Below, piece after piece: positions 1-5,571 of a stretch of DNA of 7,222 nt. The DNA is taken from contig CAYYWW010000036.1 in the NCBI GenBank assembly GCA_964475515.1, positions 1-7,222 on the forward strand, written 5' to 3'. The notes below the pieces were generated by a model, which was given only the letters and a program-made list of their open reading frames with translations, searched no databases and had not been told where the DNA came from. The first letter of the stretch is position 1. Each line of letters begins with the position of its first letter. The translations under genes and the position numbers were made by a program. The DNA comes from CAYYWW01 sp964475515 (GTDB lineage: Archaea > Aenigmatarchaeota > Aenigmatarchaeia > QMZP01).

Positions 1-64
1 AATATTCTACTTCTCCTAATTTATCCACAAGGTCTTTCACAGTATTGGAAATGTCCCTTGACAT
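1..64 (-). CDS. N-terminus of an unrecognised protein (partial, runs off the window)
   Basis: An ATG at 64-62 opens a frame of 21 codons that reaches the window edge without a stop (MSRDISNTVKDLVDKLGEV...). No family can be recognised from so little; the piece looks soluble and helical. The start is supported by an AT-rich TATA-like box (ATTTTTATTT on the minus strand) centred about 25 bases upstream, the spacing expected of a leaderless archaeal gene. An ATG slightly further upstream, at 78-76, is in another frame and soon hits a stop. The gene follows tRNA-Glu on the same strand after 33 bases. Confidence 0.45.
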   Translation of the reverse strand, partial: MSRDISNTVKDLVDKLGEVEY

Positions 65-83
65 GTTTTATTTTTCATAGAAA

Positions 84-94
84 GAAATAAAAAT
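84..94 (-). promoter_or_regulatory. Putative TATA box of the gene starting at 64; T-rich tail of tRNA-Glu
   Basis: Read on the minus strand this is ATTTTTATTTC, centred about 25 bases before the ATG at 64, which fits a leaderless promoter. The same T-rich run lies just after the tRNA-Glu 3' end and could also serve as its terminator; the sequence does not separate the two roles. Confidence 0.35.
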
Positions 95-117
95 TAATGC
101 CCCCGCCGGGATTTGAA

Positions 118-145
118 TTCCCGCGCGATGAGATCCTCATCACGC
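118..145 (-). other. tRNA-Glu intron 2 (53/54, T-arm, 28 nt)
   Basis: Unspliced, the region after the anticodon stem cannot form a T-arm. Removing these 28 bases gives CCGGG-TTCAAAT-CCCGG. The BHB core is CCCG (exon) with CGGG (intron), the bulges are GG|G and AA|T, the inner stem is CGTGATGAG/CTCATCGCG with loop GAT (one G-U pair), and the outer helix is TGA/TCA. The boundaries are fixed, because shifting them breaks the T-arm. Confidence 0.85.
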
Positions 146-160
146 CCCGGGTCATGGGGT

Positions 161-212
161 ATTTTCGCTATCATGCGCCACTATAGTGGCATCAAAATTT
201 TCAAGCATAGCT
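161..212 (-). other. tRNA-Glu intron 1 (37/38, canonical, 52 nt)
   Basis: The fold is a textbook hBHBh': anticodon stem, 4-bp core TTTT/GAAA, bulges CG|A and AT|A, then an intron stem starting GCTAT/ATAGC. The intron also holds a perfect 14-base palindrome (GCCACTATAGTGGC, 177-190). Excision restores loop TTTTCGA with anticodon TTC. Confidence 0.88.
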
Positions 213-278
213 CGAAAACCCCAGATGCTTAACCGGACTACACCACAGGGGCATTAATATGAAATAATGGGCAAATAA

Positions 279-286
279 TATTTATA
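279..286 (-). promoter_or_regulatory. TATA box of tRNA-Glu, overlapping the Nudix stop codon
   Basis: The minus strand reads TATAAATA here, 27-34 bases upstream of the tRNA-Glu 5' end, and the box contains the TAA stop of the Nudix gene. The spacing suits an archaeal TBP site, so tRNA-Glu may be transcribed independently. Confidence 0.55.
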
Positions 287-725
287 TCTTTCCCTTTTTT
301 ATACGATGAAAAAAATCCATTAATGTCTTTTTTGTTGTTTTTAAAAATAAAGAAGATCTATCATCTAATTTCATAAATTCCTCTGGGGCCATCCATTTAA
401 ATTCAATTATGTTTTCTTCTTTAGCTGGATTTTTTGTTATATCTATGTTATATGTTAGTGGTTTGCATTCAAAAAGCAAACAAATAACCTGATCACCATC
501 TACTTCTCTTATAAAGTATGAATAGCCAATCAATTTACCTACTTCAACGTCCAGACCAACCTCTTCTTTTATTTCAATTTTAAGGTGCTCTTCTGGTGTT
601 CTTCCCCGTTCAATCCTCCCACCAGGGAGATCATAGAGTTCTTTATCATTCAAACGTTGTTTTATTACTAGAAATTTTCCATCCTTAATAATGACTCCTT
701 TTGATGCGCAATAAGACATCTTCAT
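282..725 (-). CDS. Nudix (MutT-type) hydrolase
   Basis: This 147-residue protein matches the length of small Nudix hydrolases, which cleave nucleoside diphosphates linked to another moiety using Mg2+ or Mn2+. The Nudix helix runs from about residue 35 to 58 (GGRIERGRTPEE...EEVGL). The metal-binding core E51, E54, E55 and the following G57 are present. Two consensus positions differ: the Glu of GX5E is Arg42, and the Arg of REUXEE is Ile50. A conserved-looking entry strand (ASKGVIIKDGKFLVIKQR) and LPGG precede the box. The start is ATG at 725; a second ATG two codons later is possible. The gene begins 21 bases after tRNA-Val(GAC) and ends 29 bases before tRNA-Glu, so it may be read through from the tRNA. 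The substrate cannot be told from sequence. Confidence 0.88.
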   Translation of the reverse strand: MKMSYCASKGVIIKDGKFLVIKQRLNDKELYDLPGGRIERGRTPEEHLKIEIKEEVGLDVEVGKLIGYSYFIREVDGDQVICLLFECKPLTYNIDITKNPAKEENIIEFKWMAPEEFMKLDDRSSLFLKTTKKTLMDFFHRIKKGKI

Positions 726-746
726 AATTATATACTCAAATTAGAA

Positions 747-848
747 TGGGCCCGGCCGGATTTGAACCGACGACCTTTTGGCCTTCAATCAATCCTGATT
801 AAAGTTCGCCACGTCAAGGCGACGTCCTAACCACTAGACCACGGGCCC
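747..848 (-). tRNA. tRNA-Val(GAC) with one variable-region intron
   Basis: The mature form is 73 nt. The acceptor stem is GGGCCCG/CGGGCCC with discriminator A and no CCA. The D-arm is GTCT-AGTGGTTA-GGAC. The anticodon stem TCGCC/GGCGA encloses the uninterrupted loop TTGACGT, with anticodon GAC at 815-813. The T-arm is GTCGG-TTCAAAT-CCGGC. The 29-nt excess lies between the anticodon stem and the variable loop and folds as a BHB intron at 43/44, leaving variable region AGGTC, usual for archaeal tRNA-Val. An AT-rich element (TTAAAAAT, 873-880) sits about 28 bases upstream as a possible TATA box. Confidence 0.92.
777..805 (-). other. tRNA-Val(GAC) intron (43/44, variable region, 29 nt)
   Basis: The BHB core is TGGC (exon, end of anticodon loop and stem) with GCCA (intron). 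The bulges are GA|A and AA|A, and the inner hairpin is CTTTAATC/GATTGAAG with a 6-base loop. The outer exon helix is imperfect (one G-G mismatch, then three pairs), so this is a relaxed BHB. Excision gives GGCGA followed by AGGTC. Confidence 0.84.
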
Positions 849-872
849 TTCATACATTATATTATGTTTACA

Positions 873-880
873 TTTTTAAT
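873..880 (-). promoter_or_regulatory. Putative TATA box of tRNA-Val(GAC)
   Basis: The minus strand reads TTAAAAAT about 25-32 bases upstream of the tRNA 5' end. A second AT stretch at 857-863 is too close to the gene for a normal TATA position. The call rests on spacing and base composition only. Confidence 0.35.
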
Positions 881-927
881 TTGTTACATTAGATATTAAA
901 GTTAGTTGTCTAATGGGTCGGGCCGGA

Positions 928-969
928 TTTCCAATTTCTTTGGGCGCTTTCTTTTTAAAGAAAGTGCCA
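928..969 (-). other. tRNA-Val(CAC) intron 2 (59/60, T-loop, 42 nt)
   Basis: The BHB uses the T-stem GCCGG/CCGGC as outer helix, with core TTCG (positions 54-57) pairing with TGGA, and bulges AA|T on both sides. Inside the intron is a hairpin CTTTCTT/AAGAAAG with loop TAAA, extended by GGC/GCC across a mismatch; a nine-base unpaired stretch separates it from the core. Because AAT occurs at both ends, the cut could shift by one to three bases without changing the product; the BHB fixes 59/60. Confidence 0.82.
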
Positions 970-991
970 TTCGAACCGGCGACCTCAACCG

Positions 992-1006
992 TTCCCACAA
1001 AGATGT
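992..1006 (-). other. tRNA-Val(CAC) intron 1 (37/38, only 15 nt)
   Basis: The BHB core is CTCA (positions 32-35) with TGGG, with bulges CA|A and AA|C, and an inner mini-hairpin of only two pairs (CA/TG) closed by TCTT. This is close to the smallest insert that can still make a BHB. Removal joins A37 to C38 and restores a 7-base anticodon loop. Confidence 0.8.
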
Positions 1007-1067
1007 TGTGAGGGTTGCGTCCTAACCACTAGACCACCGACCCAGTATTATATGAATTTGTAACACA

Positions 1068-1077
1068 ATTTAAAAAA
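1068..1077 (-). promoter_or_regulatory. Putative TATA box of tRNA-Val(CAC)
   Basis: The minus strand reads TTTTTTAAAT, centred about 29 bases upstream of the tRNA 5' end, a normal archaeal TATA distance. Confidence 0.45.
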
Positions 1078-1116
1078 CATTCCAAGTTCACCATTAGATA
1101 TCTGAAGTATCGAAAT

Positions 1117-1126
1117 CTTTTTATTT
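1117..1126 (+). promoter_or_regulatory. Putative TATA box of the MFS gene
   Basis: The element ctttttattt is preceded by cgaaat, which resembles a purine-rich BRE. Its centre is 28 bases before the ATG at 1150, predicting a leaderless or very short-leader transcript; no well-placed ribosome site is seen. Confidence 0.5.
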
Positions 1127-1149
1127 GGAGTCAAACAAAAATATACGCT

Positions 1150-2691
1150 ATGAACGAGAATTTACAAAAACAGGGAATGAAGTATGCAACTTATGAAGGT
1201 ATTCTGGCGTCTGCAATGTTTGCTATAACCTCAACATTCCTAACATTATTCGCATTGCATCTTGGTGCCGACAATACAACGATAGGTTTAGTTATTTCAA
1301 TACCAGCTTCACTTACATTATTGATATATATACCTGCAGCATACGTAATCGAAAAGACAAGCAAAAGACGCCTTATAGGTGCTTTTTCAGCGTTTATTTC
1401 AAGGTCTCTCTGGATAATAGTAGCGTTACTGCCCTTTCTATTTGGAGAAAGTTTAATATGGTTAATATTGATTTTGTCGTTGTCATCGGCTATAGGAGGT
1501 TTTATTTCTCCTGCATGGGCATCCATGATAGGCGACATAGTGCCCGAAAGCACGAGAGGGCGTTACTTTGCGAAGAGAAACATATTATGCGCTTTATCAA
1601 CAATGATAACCGTAACATCAGCGGGTATTATATTAGACTTCATAGGAAACGATCTGGGTTTTACTTTGCTTTTCATTTTGGCAGGTATTTTGGGAATACT
1701 ATCCTCCCTGATGCTTTTTAAATTCCCAGATATAGAAACAAAAACAGCTATTTTACAAAACATCGGAGAAGAGACTAAAAAAATAATAAAAAACAACCTC
1801 TTTGTACGCTTTCTCATCATATTTTTTATATGGCAATTTGGTGTTTCTATGGCATCCCCATTCTTCAATGTGCACCTTGTAAAAAACCTTCAAGCAGGTT
1901 ATATTTGGGTTTCAATTTTTAGTTTTGTATCCACAATGTCAGGTATAATTATAAACAAGTTCTGGGGGAATATATCTGATACATTCGGCCACAGAATAGT
2001 AATAGTAATTTCCGCGTTCGGAGCATCATTTGTCCCATTTTTCTGGTTTTTTGCTACATCTCCCTATTATTTACTACCCGTAGCTATTATTGCCGGCTCA
2101 GCATGGGCGGGGATGAACCTTGCCAATTTGAATTATCTTTTGGATATAAGCAAAGAAGGAAGAAGATCTCTATATTCTGCTTTCTATTGGACAATTCTAG
2201 GAGTACCTATGATAGCATCTCCGATAATAGGCGGTATCATAGCAGATTATTCATCAAAATTACCAGTTTTTGGTGGACTCAAACTCATATTCATAATATC
2301 TTGGATGATAAGATTGTTAGGATTTGCGCTTTTCCTGAAATTTTTAAAAGATGTTCCACCAAGAGAAACAAAACCTACAAGGTATGTTATTCAAGAAATA
2401 ATAAACATGGGTGTTTCATACTTCAGCACACCATTTATAATTATAAGAAAAAGCAGTTACAATATTAGAAAAAGAGTGTTATTGTCTCTACACAAAACCA
2501 TAAATGTACTGAAAAAATGGAAACTGCCTAAAGATATAGAGAGCGATCTTATAACGATTGAAAAGGAGATCAAAAAGATTGAAAACGGTGAAGTTAGAGA
2601 TGCTGAAAAAAGAATGCTAAAAATAAGAATAAAATTTACAAAATTAAAAGAAAAATTGAAAAAAATAAGGAAATCTACTTCACATCCTTAA
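1150..2691 (+). CDS. Major facilitator superfamily permease with basic C-terminal tail
   Basis: This 513-residue membrane protein has twelve hydrophobic segments spread over about residues 14-398, the normal MFS layout of two six-helix halves. A charged loop after segment 4, at about 127-144 (GDIVPESTRGRYFAKRN), is typical of MFS cytoplasmic loops; a basic KTSKRR loop lies between segments 2 and 3. The substrate cannot be inferred. After segment 12 there are about 110 extra residues, unusually long for an MFS tail. They are Lys-rich, and about 460-510 look like a charged helical hairpin or coiled coil (KDIESDLITIEKEIKK and KFTKLKEKLKKIRK). The start follows a TATA-like element at leaderless spacing. 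The 3' end overlaps the convergent aIF5A gene by 17 bases. It is divergent from tRNA-Val(CAC). Confidence 0.85.
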   Translation: MNENLQKQGMKYATYEGILASAMFAITSTFLTLFALHLGADNTTIGLVISIPASLTLLIYIPAAYVIEKTSKRRLIGAFSAFISRSLWIIVALLPFLFGESLIWLILILSLSSAIGGFISPAWASMIGDIVPESTRGRYFAKRNILCALSTMITVTSAGIILDFIGNDLGFTLLFILAGILGILSSLMLFKFPDIETKTAILQNIGEETKKIIKNNLFVRFLIIFFIWQFGVSMASPFFNVHLVKNLQAGYIWVSIFSFVSTMSGIIINKFWGNISDTFGHRIVIVISAFGASFVPFFWFFATSPYYLLPVAIIAGSAWAGMNLANLNYLLDISKEGRRSLYSAFYWTILGVPMIASPIIGGIIADYSSKLPVFGGLKLIFIISWMIRLLGFALFLKFLKDVPPRETKPTRYVIQEIINMGVSYFSTPFIIIRKSSYNIRKRVLLSLHKTINVLKKWKLPKDIESDLITIEKEIKKIENGEVRDAEKRMLKIRIKFTKLKEKLKKIRKSTSHP

Positions 2692-3064
2692 TCATTGTTT
2701 TGTTTCTGAATTTCCAATAAACTACATTAGCTCCTGGAGATAGTTTATTCTTAAACTCCTCTGGCATGTGAACCTCAAATGTAGAATAGTCTTCCAAATC
2801 CATTAATTGAACTGTCTCACCAAGAACTGATATCACCTGTGCTTTTTTCTTTTCTATGATAGGGATGTCAACATTAGCATCCCCTGGCTTCAAGAGAGTT
2901 CTCTTTTTATTGTCGAATATACCAACAGCTTCCAACCGGACTTTTGAAGCACCATGCTTTCCGGGCTTTGATTTCACAACTTTAGTTACTCTGCAAGGCT
3001 CATCCTCTATCAGCACATAACTACCAGGCTTCAGGGTTTTTATTATTGCTTGTGTTTCCACCAT
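2675..3064 (-). CDS. eif5a: Translation initiation factor 5A (aIF5A, hypusine-containing)
   Basis: The protein has 129 residues from the ATG at 3064, the normal archaeal length. IF5A binds the ribosome near the E site and helps with difficult peptide bonds, notably at polyproline. The N-terminal SH3-like domain carries the loop SKPGKHGASK, in which Lys36 is the residue expected to become deoxyhypusine or hypusine; an OB-fold C-terminal domain follows. An in-frame ATG four codons upstream (3076) is rejected because GGTGAT at 3079-3074, complementary to the 16S 3' end, overlaps it and is well spaced for the ATG at 3064. Agmatinase, needed for the spermidine that donates the hypusine side chain, is two genes away on the same strand. 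The stop overlaps the end of the MFS gene. Confidence 0.95.
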   Translation of the reverse strand: MVETQAIIKTLKPGSYVLIEDEPCRVTKVVKSKPGKHGASKVRLEAVGIFDNKKRTLLKPGDANVDIPIIEKKKAQVISVLGETVQLMDLEDYSTFEVHMPEEFKNKLSPGANVVYWKFRNKTMIKDVK

Positions 3065-3073
3065 AAAAAACAT

Positions 3074-3079
3074 CACCTT
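3074..3079 (-). promoter_or_regulatory. Ribosome binding site of aIF5A
   Basis: The minus strand reads GGTGAT, nine bases before the ATG at 3064. It decides the start: the upstream ATG at 3076 would lie inside this site. Confidence 0.65.
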
Positions 3080-3100
3080 ATCTTATATTTGTTCGCGTTC

Positions 3101-3109
3101 TATAAAAAC
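3101..3109 (-). promoter_or_regulatory. Putative TATA box of aIF5A
   Basis: The minus strand reads GTTTTTATA, about 40 bases before the chosen ATG. A transcript starting about 25 bases downstream would have a short leader containing the GGTGAT site. This suggests that aIF5A is not dependent on read-through from the 80-codon gene upstream. Confidence 0.45.
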
Positions 3110-3120
3110 TTATGCTGAAA

Positions 3121-3363
3121 TTATTTTTCAATCCATGTCAAATAAGGGCATGGACCCAATTCGCGGTCATCCCTAGGATAAGGATTGCAGCGAGGAGAAC
3201 CATCAACTAAAGACACGTATCTACATGACAACTCTCTTTTTCCATCTTCATAAATCACCAGAATTACAGGAATAGCATAAGCAGGGTCAAGAACCTGTTC
3301 TCCACATTCATCTGCTCCTGTACATTCAAATTGCAAAACAGCCTTAACCTTTGGTTTCGGCAT
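3121..3363 (-). CDS. Small cysteine-rich protein of unknown function
   Basis: I do not recognise this 80-residue protein. It has five cysteines, at residues 14, 20, 47, 59 and 72, and no signal peptide or membrane segment. A central beta-like stretch (YAIPVILVIYEDGKREL) lies between the first Cys pair and the rest. Spacings C-x5-C, C-x11-C and C-x12-C suggest a possible metal site or disulfides, but no named zinc-finger pattern is met. The ATG at 3363 is preceded by GTGGTGA, a good ribosome site, so it is very likely a real gene. It lies between aIF5A and agmatinase, all on the same strand with gaps of 56 and 61 bases. A role linked to translation or polyamines is inference from position only. 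Confidence 0.75.
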   Translation of the reverse strand: MPKPKVKAVLQFECTGADECGEQVLDPAYAIPVILVIYEDGKRELSCRYVSLVDGSPRCNPYPRDDRELGPCPYLTWIEK

Positions 3364-3424
3364 AGTGTCACCACTATTAAAATAAATCTAAATTTTTTAA
3401 GATTTTATTAAAAAGAGATTATAA

Positions 3425-4249
3425 TCAAATTTTGTTTTTAATATAATAACAAAGCGATTTCTTTATTATATAAGCAGCGCTAAGCGCTGTGCTTGTGTGA
3501 AGAGCATCAGACGCGCATTCAACGACATCCATTCCAATAACTTTGTTTTTAAAAACATCTCTTATTAAAATTAAGAGATTCTCCAGATACATACCGTTCG
3601 GTTCCGGTGTTCCAACTTCTGGTGCGACTGACGGATCCAAAACATCTATGTCCACAGTCAGATAAACAGGATTTTTTATTTCTGTCAAATCTTCTTTTAT
3701 TTTATTTTTTCTTGCGAATTCCTCTTCCTCTGGTCTCCATATCCTGAATCCTATTTGTCTTAAATCTATTCCAAAGTCCTTAACTGCACGATAAGCCCAT
3801 GTTATATGTGAGTATTTGTTTCCCATCCACTCAGAAAACAAATCACGATGAGCATCAATATGAACAACAGTAAGTTTTTTGTAAAATTTCAAGAAAGCTT
3901 CTAATATGCCATAGGTGATCAGATGCTCCCCACCAAGAAATACAGGAAAAATATTTTTGTTGGATTCAAGAATTTCTTTCACGGTGTCAACTATTCTTTC
4001 TCTTGTGAGTTTCCAACTGCCTGGAACAATTTCAACATCACCCACATCTGCAAATTTCAACTTGGCAAATGGGTTGATTTCGGTTTCAGGATCGTGACCT
4101 TCTAGATTTTTGATAGATTCTCTTATAAATAGAGGACCGTATCGGACAGGCCTCCCAATCTCCGTTGAATCAAACGGTATACCCACAAGAACGCAGTCTG
4201 CATCTTTAACACTGTGCTCAAAACCAAACGTCTTTCTTGTGTAAAGCAT
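3425..4249 (-). CDS. speB: Agmatinase (ureohydrolase family)
   Basis: The chosen 274-residue form belongs to the arginase/agmatinase fold. Agmatinase splits agmatine into putrescine and urea with a binuclear Mn2+ centre. The metal motifs appear in order: GGEH, DAHRD and the DxDxxDP signature TVDIDVLDPS, followed by PEPNG and GMDVVE (the Glu of the substrate pocket). It therefore looks catalytically complete; agmatinase is favoured over arginase by archaeal context, not by a diagnostic residue. The frame opens 16 codons earlier (4297), but a TATA-like TTTAAATTT at 4271-4279 lies inside that extension, centred 26 bases before the ATG at 4249, so a leaderless start at 4249 (MLYTRKTFGF) is preferred. 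Downstream on the same strand are the cysteine-rich gene and aIF5A, whose hypusine needs spermidine. Confidence 0.9.
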   Translation of the reverse strand: MLYTRKTFGFEHSVKDADCVLVGIPFDSTEIGRPVRYGPLFIRESIKNLEGHDPETEINPFAKLKFADVGDVEIVPGSWKLTRERIVDTVKEILESNKNIFPVFLGGEHLITYGILEAFLKFYKKLTVVHIDAHRDLFSEWMGNKYSHITWAYRAVKDFGIDLRQIGFRIWRPEEEEFARKNKIKEDLTEIKNPVYLTVDIDVLDPSVAPEVGTPEPNGMYLENLLILIRDVFKNKVIGMDVVECASDALHTSTALSAAYIIKKSLCYYIKNKI

Positions 4250-4270
4250 AAAAATGTTTGGAAAAGAAAA

Positions 4271-4279
4271 TTTAAATTT
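4271..4279 (-). promoter_or_regulatory. TATA box of agmatinase (leaderless)
   Basis: The palindromic TTTAAATTT-type box is centred 26 bases from the ATG at 4249, which favours that start over the in-frame ATG at 4297. Confidence 0.5.
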
Positions 4280-4316
4280 TTGGTCAATGATAAACAAATG
4301 TTGTAATCAAAGTAAA

Positions 4317-5429
4317 CTATCTACCAACGCGATATAATGCTTTTTGGAGTTCGTACAGAGCTTCTTCCACAAAATCCATCCTTGCCTGAGAGCCCATATG
4401 TCCAATTCTAAAAACTTTATCTTTCAACGGTCCCCATGAACCACCAAAAACGACTCTACGTTTTCTGAGTTCTTCATCCAATCTCTGCCACGAAACACCT
4501 TCCGGAACTTTGACAGCTGTTACCGTTGGTGAACTGTACTCCTCCTTTTTAGGAAATATTTCCAAACCAATACCTTTAATACCATCTATGCAACGTTTCG
4601 CAACTTTTTTGTGCATCTCCCATGTTATACGAAGCCCTTTTGGTGTCATCCCTAAAACCATATCACAAGCTGCATTTAAAGCAGCTACAGATTCCCAGCT
4701 TGGTGTGTAAGGAAAGTAATGGTTCTCAACAGCCTTTTCAAAATCCTTTAAGCTGTCGTAACCTTTATAATCGGCGTGTCTTATTCTATCCCAAGCTTTT
4801 TCACTTACAGCAATCATAGAAAGAACAGGAGGCATGGAAAGACATTTCTGACTCCCAACCAAACACAAATCAATACCATTTTTATCTGCGTTTATTTCCA
4901 CCCCACCAGCTGAGGAAACAACATCTACGTAAAACAACGTGTCACTGTTCTTCACTATTTCCCCTATTTCTTCAAGAGGGTTTAAAACACCAGAGGGAGT
5001 TTCACAATGAACATATGTGAGGATATCAGGTTTGTAATGCCTGAAGAAGTCATCAACAACATCGGGATCAGGTATTTCATCGTATTCAAACTCAAGGGGC
5101 AAAACTTCATATCCAATCGATCTTGCCATTTCACCTATCCCTTCACCGAAAATGCCATTAGTAATAGCCAAAACCCTTTGTTTACGTTTGGAATCTTTCA
5201 AAAAACAACTTTTCAGTGCTGACCATAAAGCAAGCATACCTTCACCAGTCATTATAACAACAGAATTTTTAGTTCCCAATATTTTCTGCATTTTTTCTTC
5301 AGCAGAACGGTAATCCTCGATAAATTCTTCCTCTATATCAGGAGAGCCGTAAACTCTCATATAAGCGTTTCTTACTCTTTCAGGAACAATGGTTGGCCCG
5401 GGAACCAAAGGGATACCGTAATTCCTCAT
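4317..5429 (-). CDS. Class V aminotransferase (alanine-glyoxylate / serine-pyruvate type)
   Basis: This 370-residue PLP enzyme has the full length of the fold-type I class V group. Visible landmarks are the N-terminal LVPGPTIVPERV, TGEG at 61-64 (phosphate-binding turn), HCETPSG at 141-147, Asp169 in YVDVVSSAGG (pyridine-nitrogen contact), Lys195 in GSQKCLSMPP (Schiff-base lysine) and Arg341 in VFRIGHMG (substrate carboxylate). Relatives transfer amino groups between alanine, serine or aspartate and glyoxylate, pyruvate or oxaloacetate; in archaea the true substrate is often uncertain. The frame is open for 32 more codons (to 5525), but these run into the tRNA-like sequence and look non-protein, so ATG 5429 (MRNYGIPLVPGP) is chosen. 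No ribosome site is seen, so it may be leaderless. It lies upstream of agmatinase on the same strand, 67 bases from the agmatinase ATG. Confidence 0.9.
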   Translation of the reverse strand: MRNYGIPLVPGPTIVPERVRNAYMRVYGSPDIEEEFIEDYRSAEEKMQKILGTKNSVVIMTGEGMLALWSALKSCFLKDSKRKQRVLAITNGIFGEGIGEMARSIGYEVLPLEFEYDEIPDPDVVDDFFRHYKPDILTYVHCETPSGVLNPLEEIGEIVKNSDTLFYVDVVSSAGGVEINADKNGIDLCLVGSQKCLSMPPVLSMIAVSEKAWDRIRHADYKGYDSLKDFEKAVENHYFPYTPSWESVAALNAACDMVLGMTPKGLRITWEMHKKVAKRCIDGIKGIGLEIFPKKEEYSSPTVTAVKVPEGVSWQRLDEELRKRRVVFGGSWGPLKDKVFRIGHMGSQARMDFVEEALYELQKALYRVGR

Positions 5430-5474
5430 AATTTGATTTAACAGTAAAATTGAAAAACTTATCGAATTGTTAGA

Positions 5475-5491
5475 ACGCCGGGAGCAGGATT
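5475..5491 (-). repeat. Direct repeat copy A (tRNA-Ser 3' end)
   Basis: This 17-base sequence is identical to 5572-5588. It matches the last bases of tRNA-Ser: intron tail, T60, T-stem CCTGC, acceptor TCCCGGC, discriminator G and one flanking base. Confidence 0.9.
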
Positions 5492-5550
5492 GCCCAGAAG
5501 GGCCTCGGCAGTTAACAACTTGCACGCCCTTCTACGGCTCTACTTCCCAC
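5476..5550 (-). pseudogene. Decayed second copy of the tRNA-Ser 3' part (or a 3' tRNA fragment gene)
   Basis: On the minus strand this stretch aligns in patches with tRNA-Ser from the variable arm onward: GTGGGA (5550-5545), then GTGCAAGTT (5525-5517, against GTGCAGGTT in the real gene), then an exact 3' end including CCTGC, TCCCGGC and G. No 5' half, anticodon or intact T-loop (TTCGAA) is present; the T-stem would have an A-C mismatch. A hairpin AGAAGGGC/GCCCTTCT (5533-5526 with 5503-5496) mirrors the AAGAGGGC/GCCCTCTT hairpin of the T-loop intron in tRNA-Ser. The simplest reading is a tandem partial duplication that has decayed. A trans-spliced 3' half is a less likely alternative, because its would-be BHB core is weak. 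Confidence 0.55.
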
Positions 5551-5571
5551 GAAACAAATTATTAAATAATG

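Larger units (their letters stand above)
98..252 (-). tRNA. tRNA-Glu(TTC) with two introns
   Basis: Removing two inserts gives a 75-nt cloverleaf. The acceptor stem GCCCCTG/CGGGGGC has discriminator A and no encoded CCA. The D-arm has GG in its loop. The anticodon stem TGGGG/CCCCA carries loop TTTTCGA with anticodon TTC (bases 216-214), and the T-arm is CCGGG-TTCAAAT-CCCGG. The overall sequence (GTGGTGTAGTCCGG, TTTTCGA) resembles archaeal tRNA-Glu. Intron 1 is at the canonical 37/38 site; intron 2 is at 53/54, between the T-stem and T-loop. Both form a BHB with a 4-bp core. The gene lies 29 bases after the Nudix stop codon, with a TATA-like box overlapping that stop. Confidence 0.9.
914..1043 (-). 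tRNA. tRNA-Val(CAC) with two introns
   Basis: Removing 15 and 42 bases leaves a 73-nt cloverleaf. The acceptor stem is GGGTCGG/CCGACCC with discriminator A and no CCA. The D-arm GTCT-AGTGGTTA-GGAC is identical to that of the neighbouring tRNA-Val(GAC). The anticodon stem is CAACC/GGTTG with loop CTCACAC and anticodon CAC at 1010-1008. The variable region is AGGTC and the T-arm is GCCGG-TTCGAAT-CCGGC. The introns are at 37/38 (canonical) and 59/60 (T-loop). Shared D-arm and variable region suggest that the two Val genes, 65 bases apart, are related by duplication. The downstream Val(GAC) has its own AT-rich upstream element. Confidence 0.92.

Noticed and set aside
118..145. Long variable arm making the first tRNA a Leu or Ser type
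   Set aside because: With the hairpin kept, no T-arm with pairing stem and TTCRANY loop can form; removing it gives a perfect CCGGG/CCCGG stem, and the anticodon is TTC (Glu).
118..145. C/D-box guide RNA in the tRNA-Glu intron (GTGATGA resembles box C)
   Set aside because: No box D (CTGA) is present and 28 nt is far too short for a guide RNA; the motif is part of the intron hairpin.
1191..1868. Open frames opposite and within the MFS gene
   Set aside because: They are shadows of a strongly membrane-patterned coding frame and have no ribosome sites or recognisable domains.
4250..4297. 16-residue N-terminal extension of agmatinase
   Set aside because: A TATA-like box lies within it at the right distance for a leaderless start at 4249.
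5430..5525. 32-codon N-terminal extension of the aminotransferase
   Set aside because: The extension translates the tRNA-Ser remnant and spacer, while homologous sequence begins at MRNYGIPLVPGP (5429).
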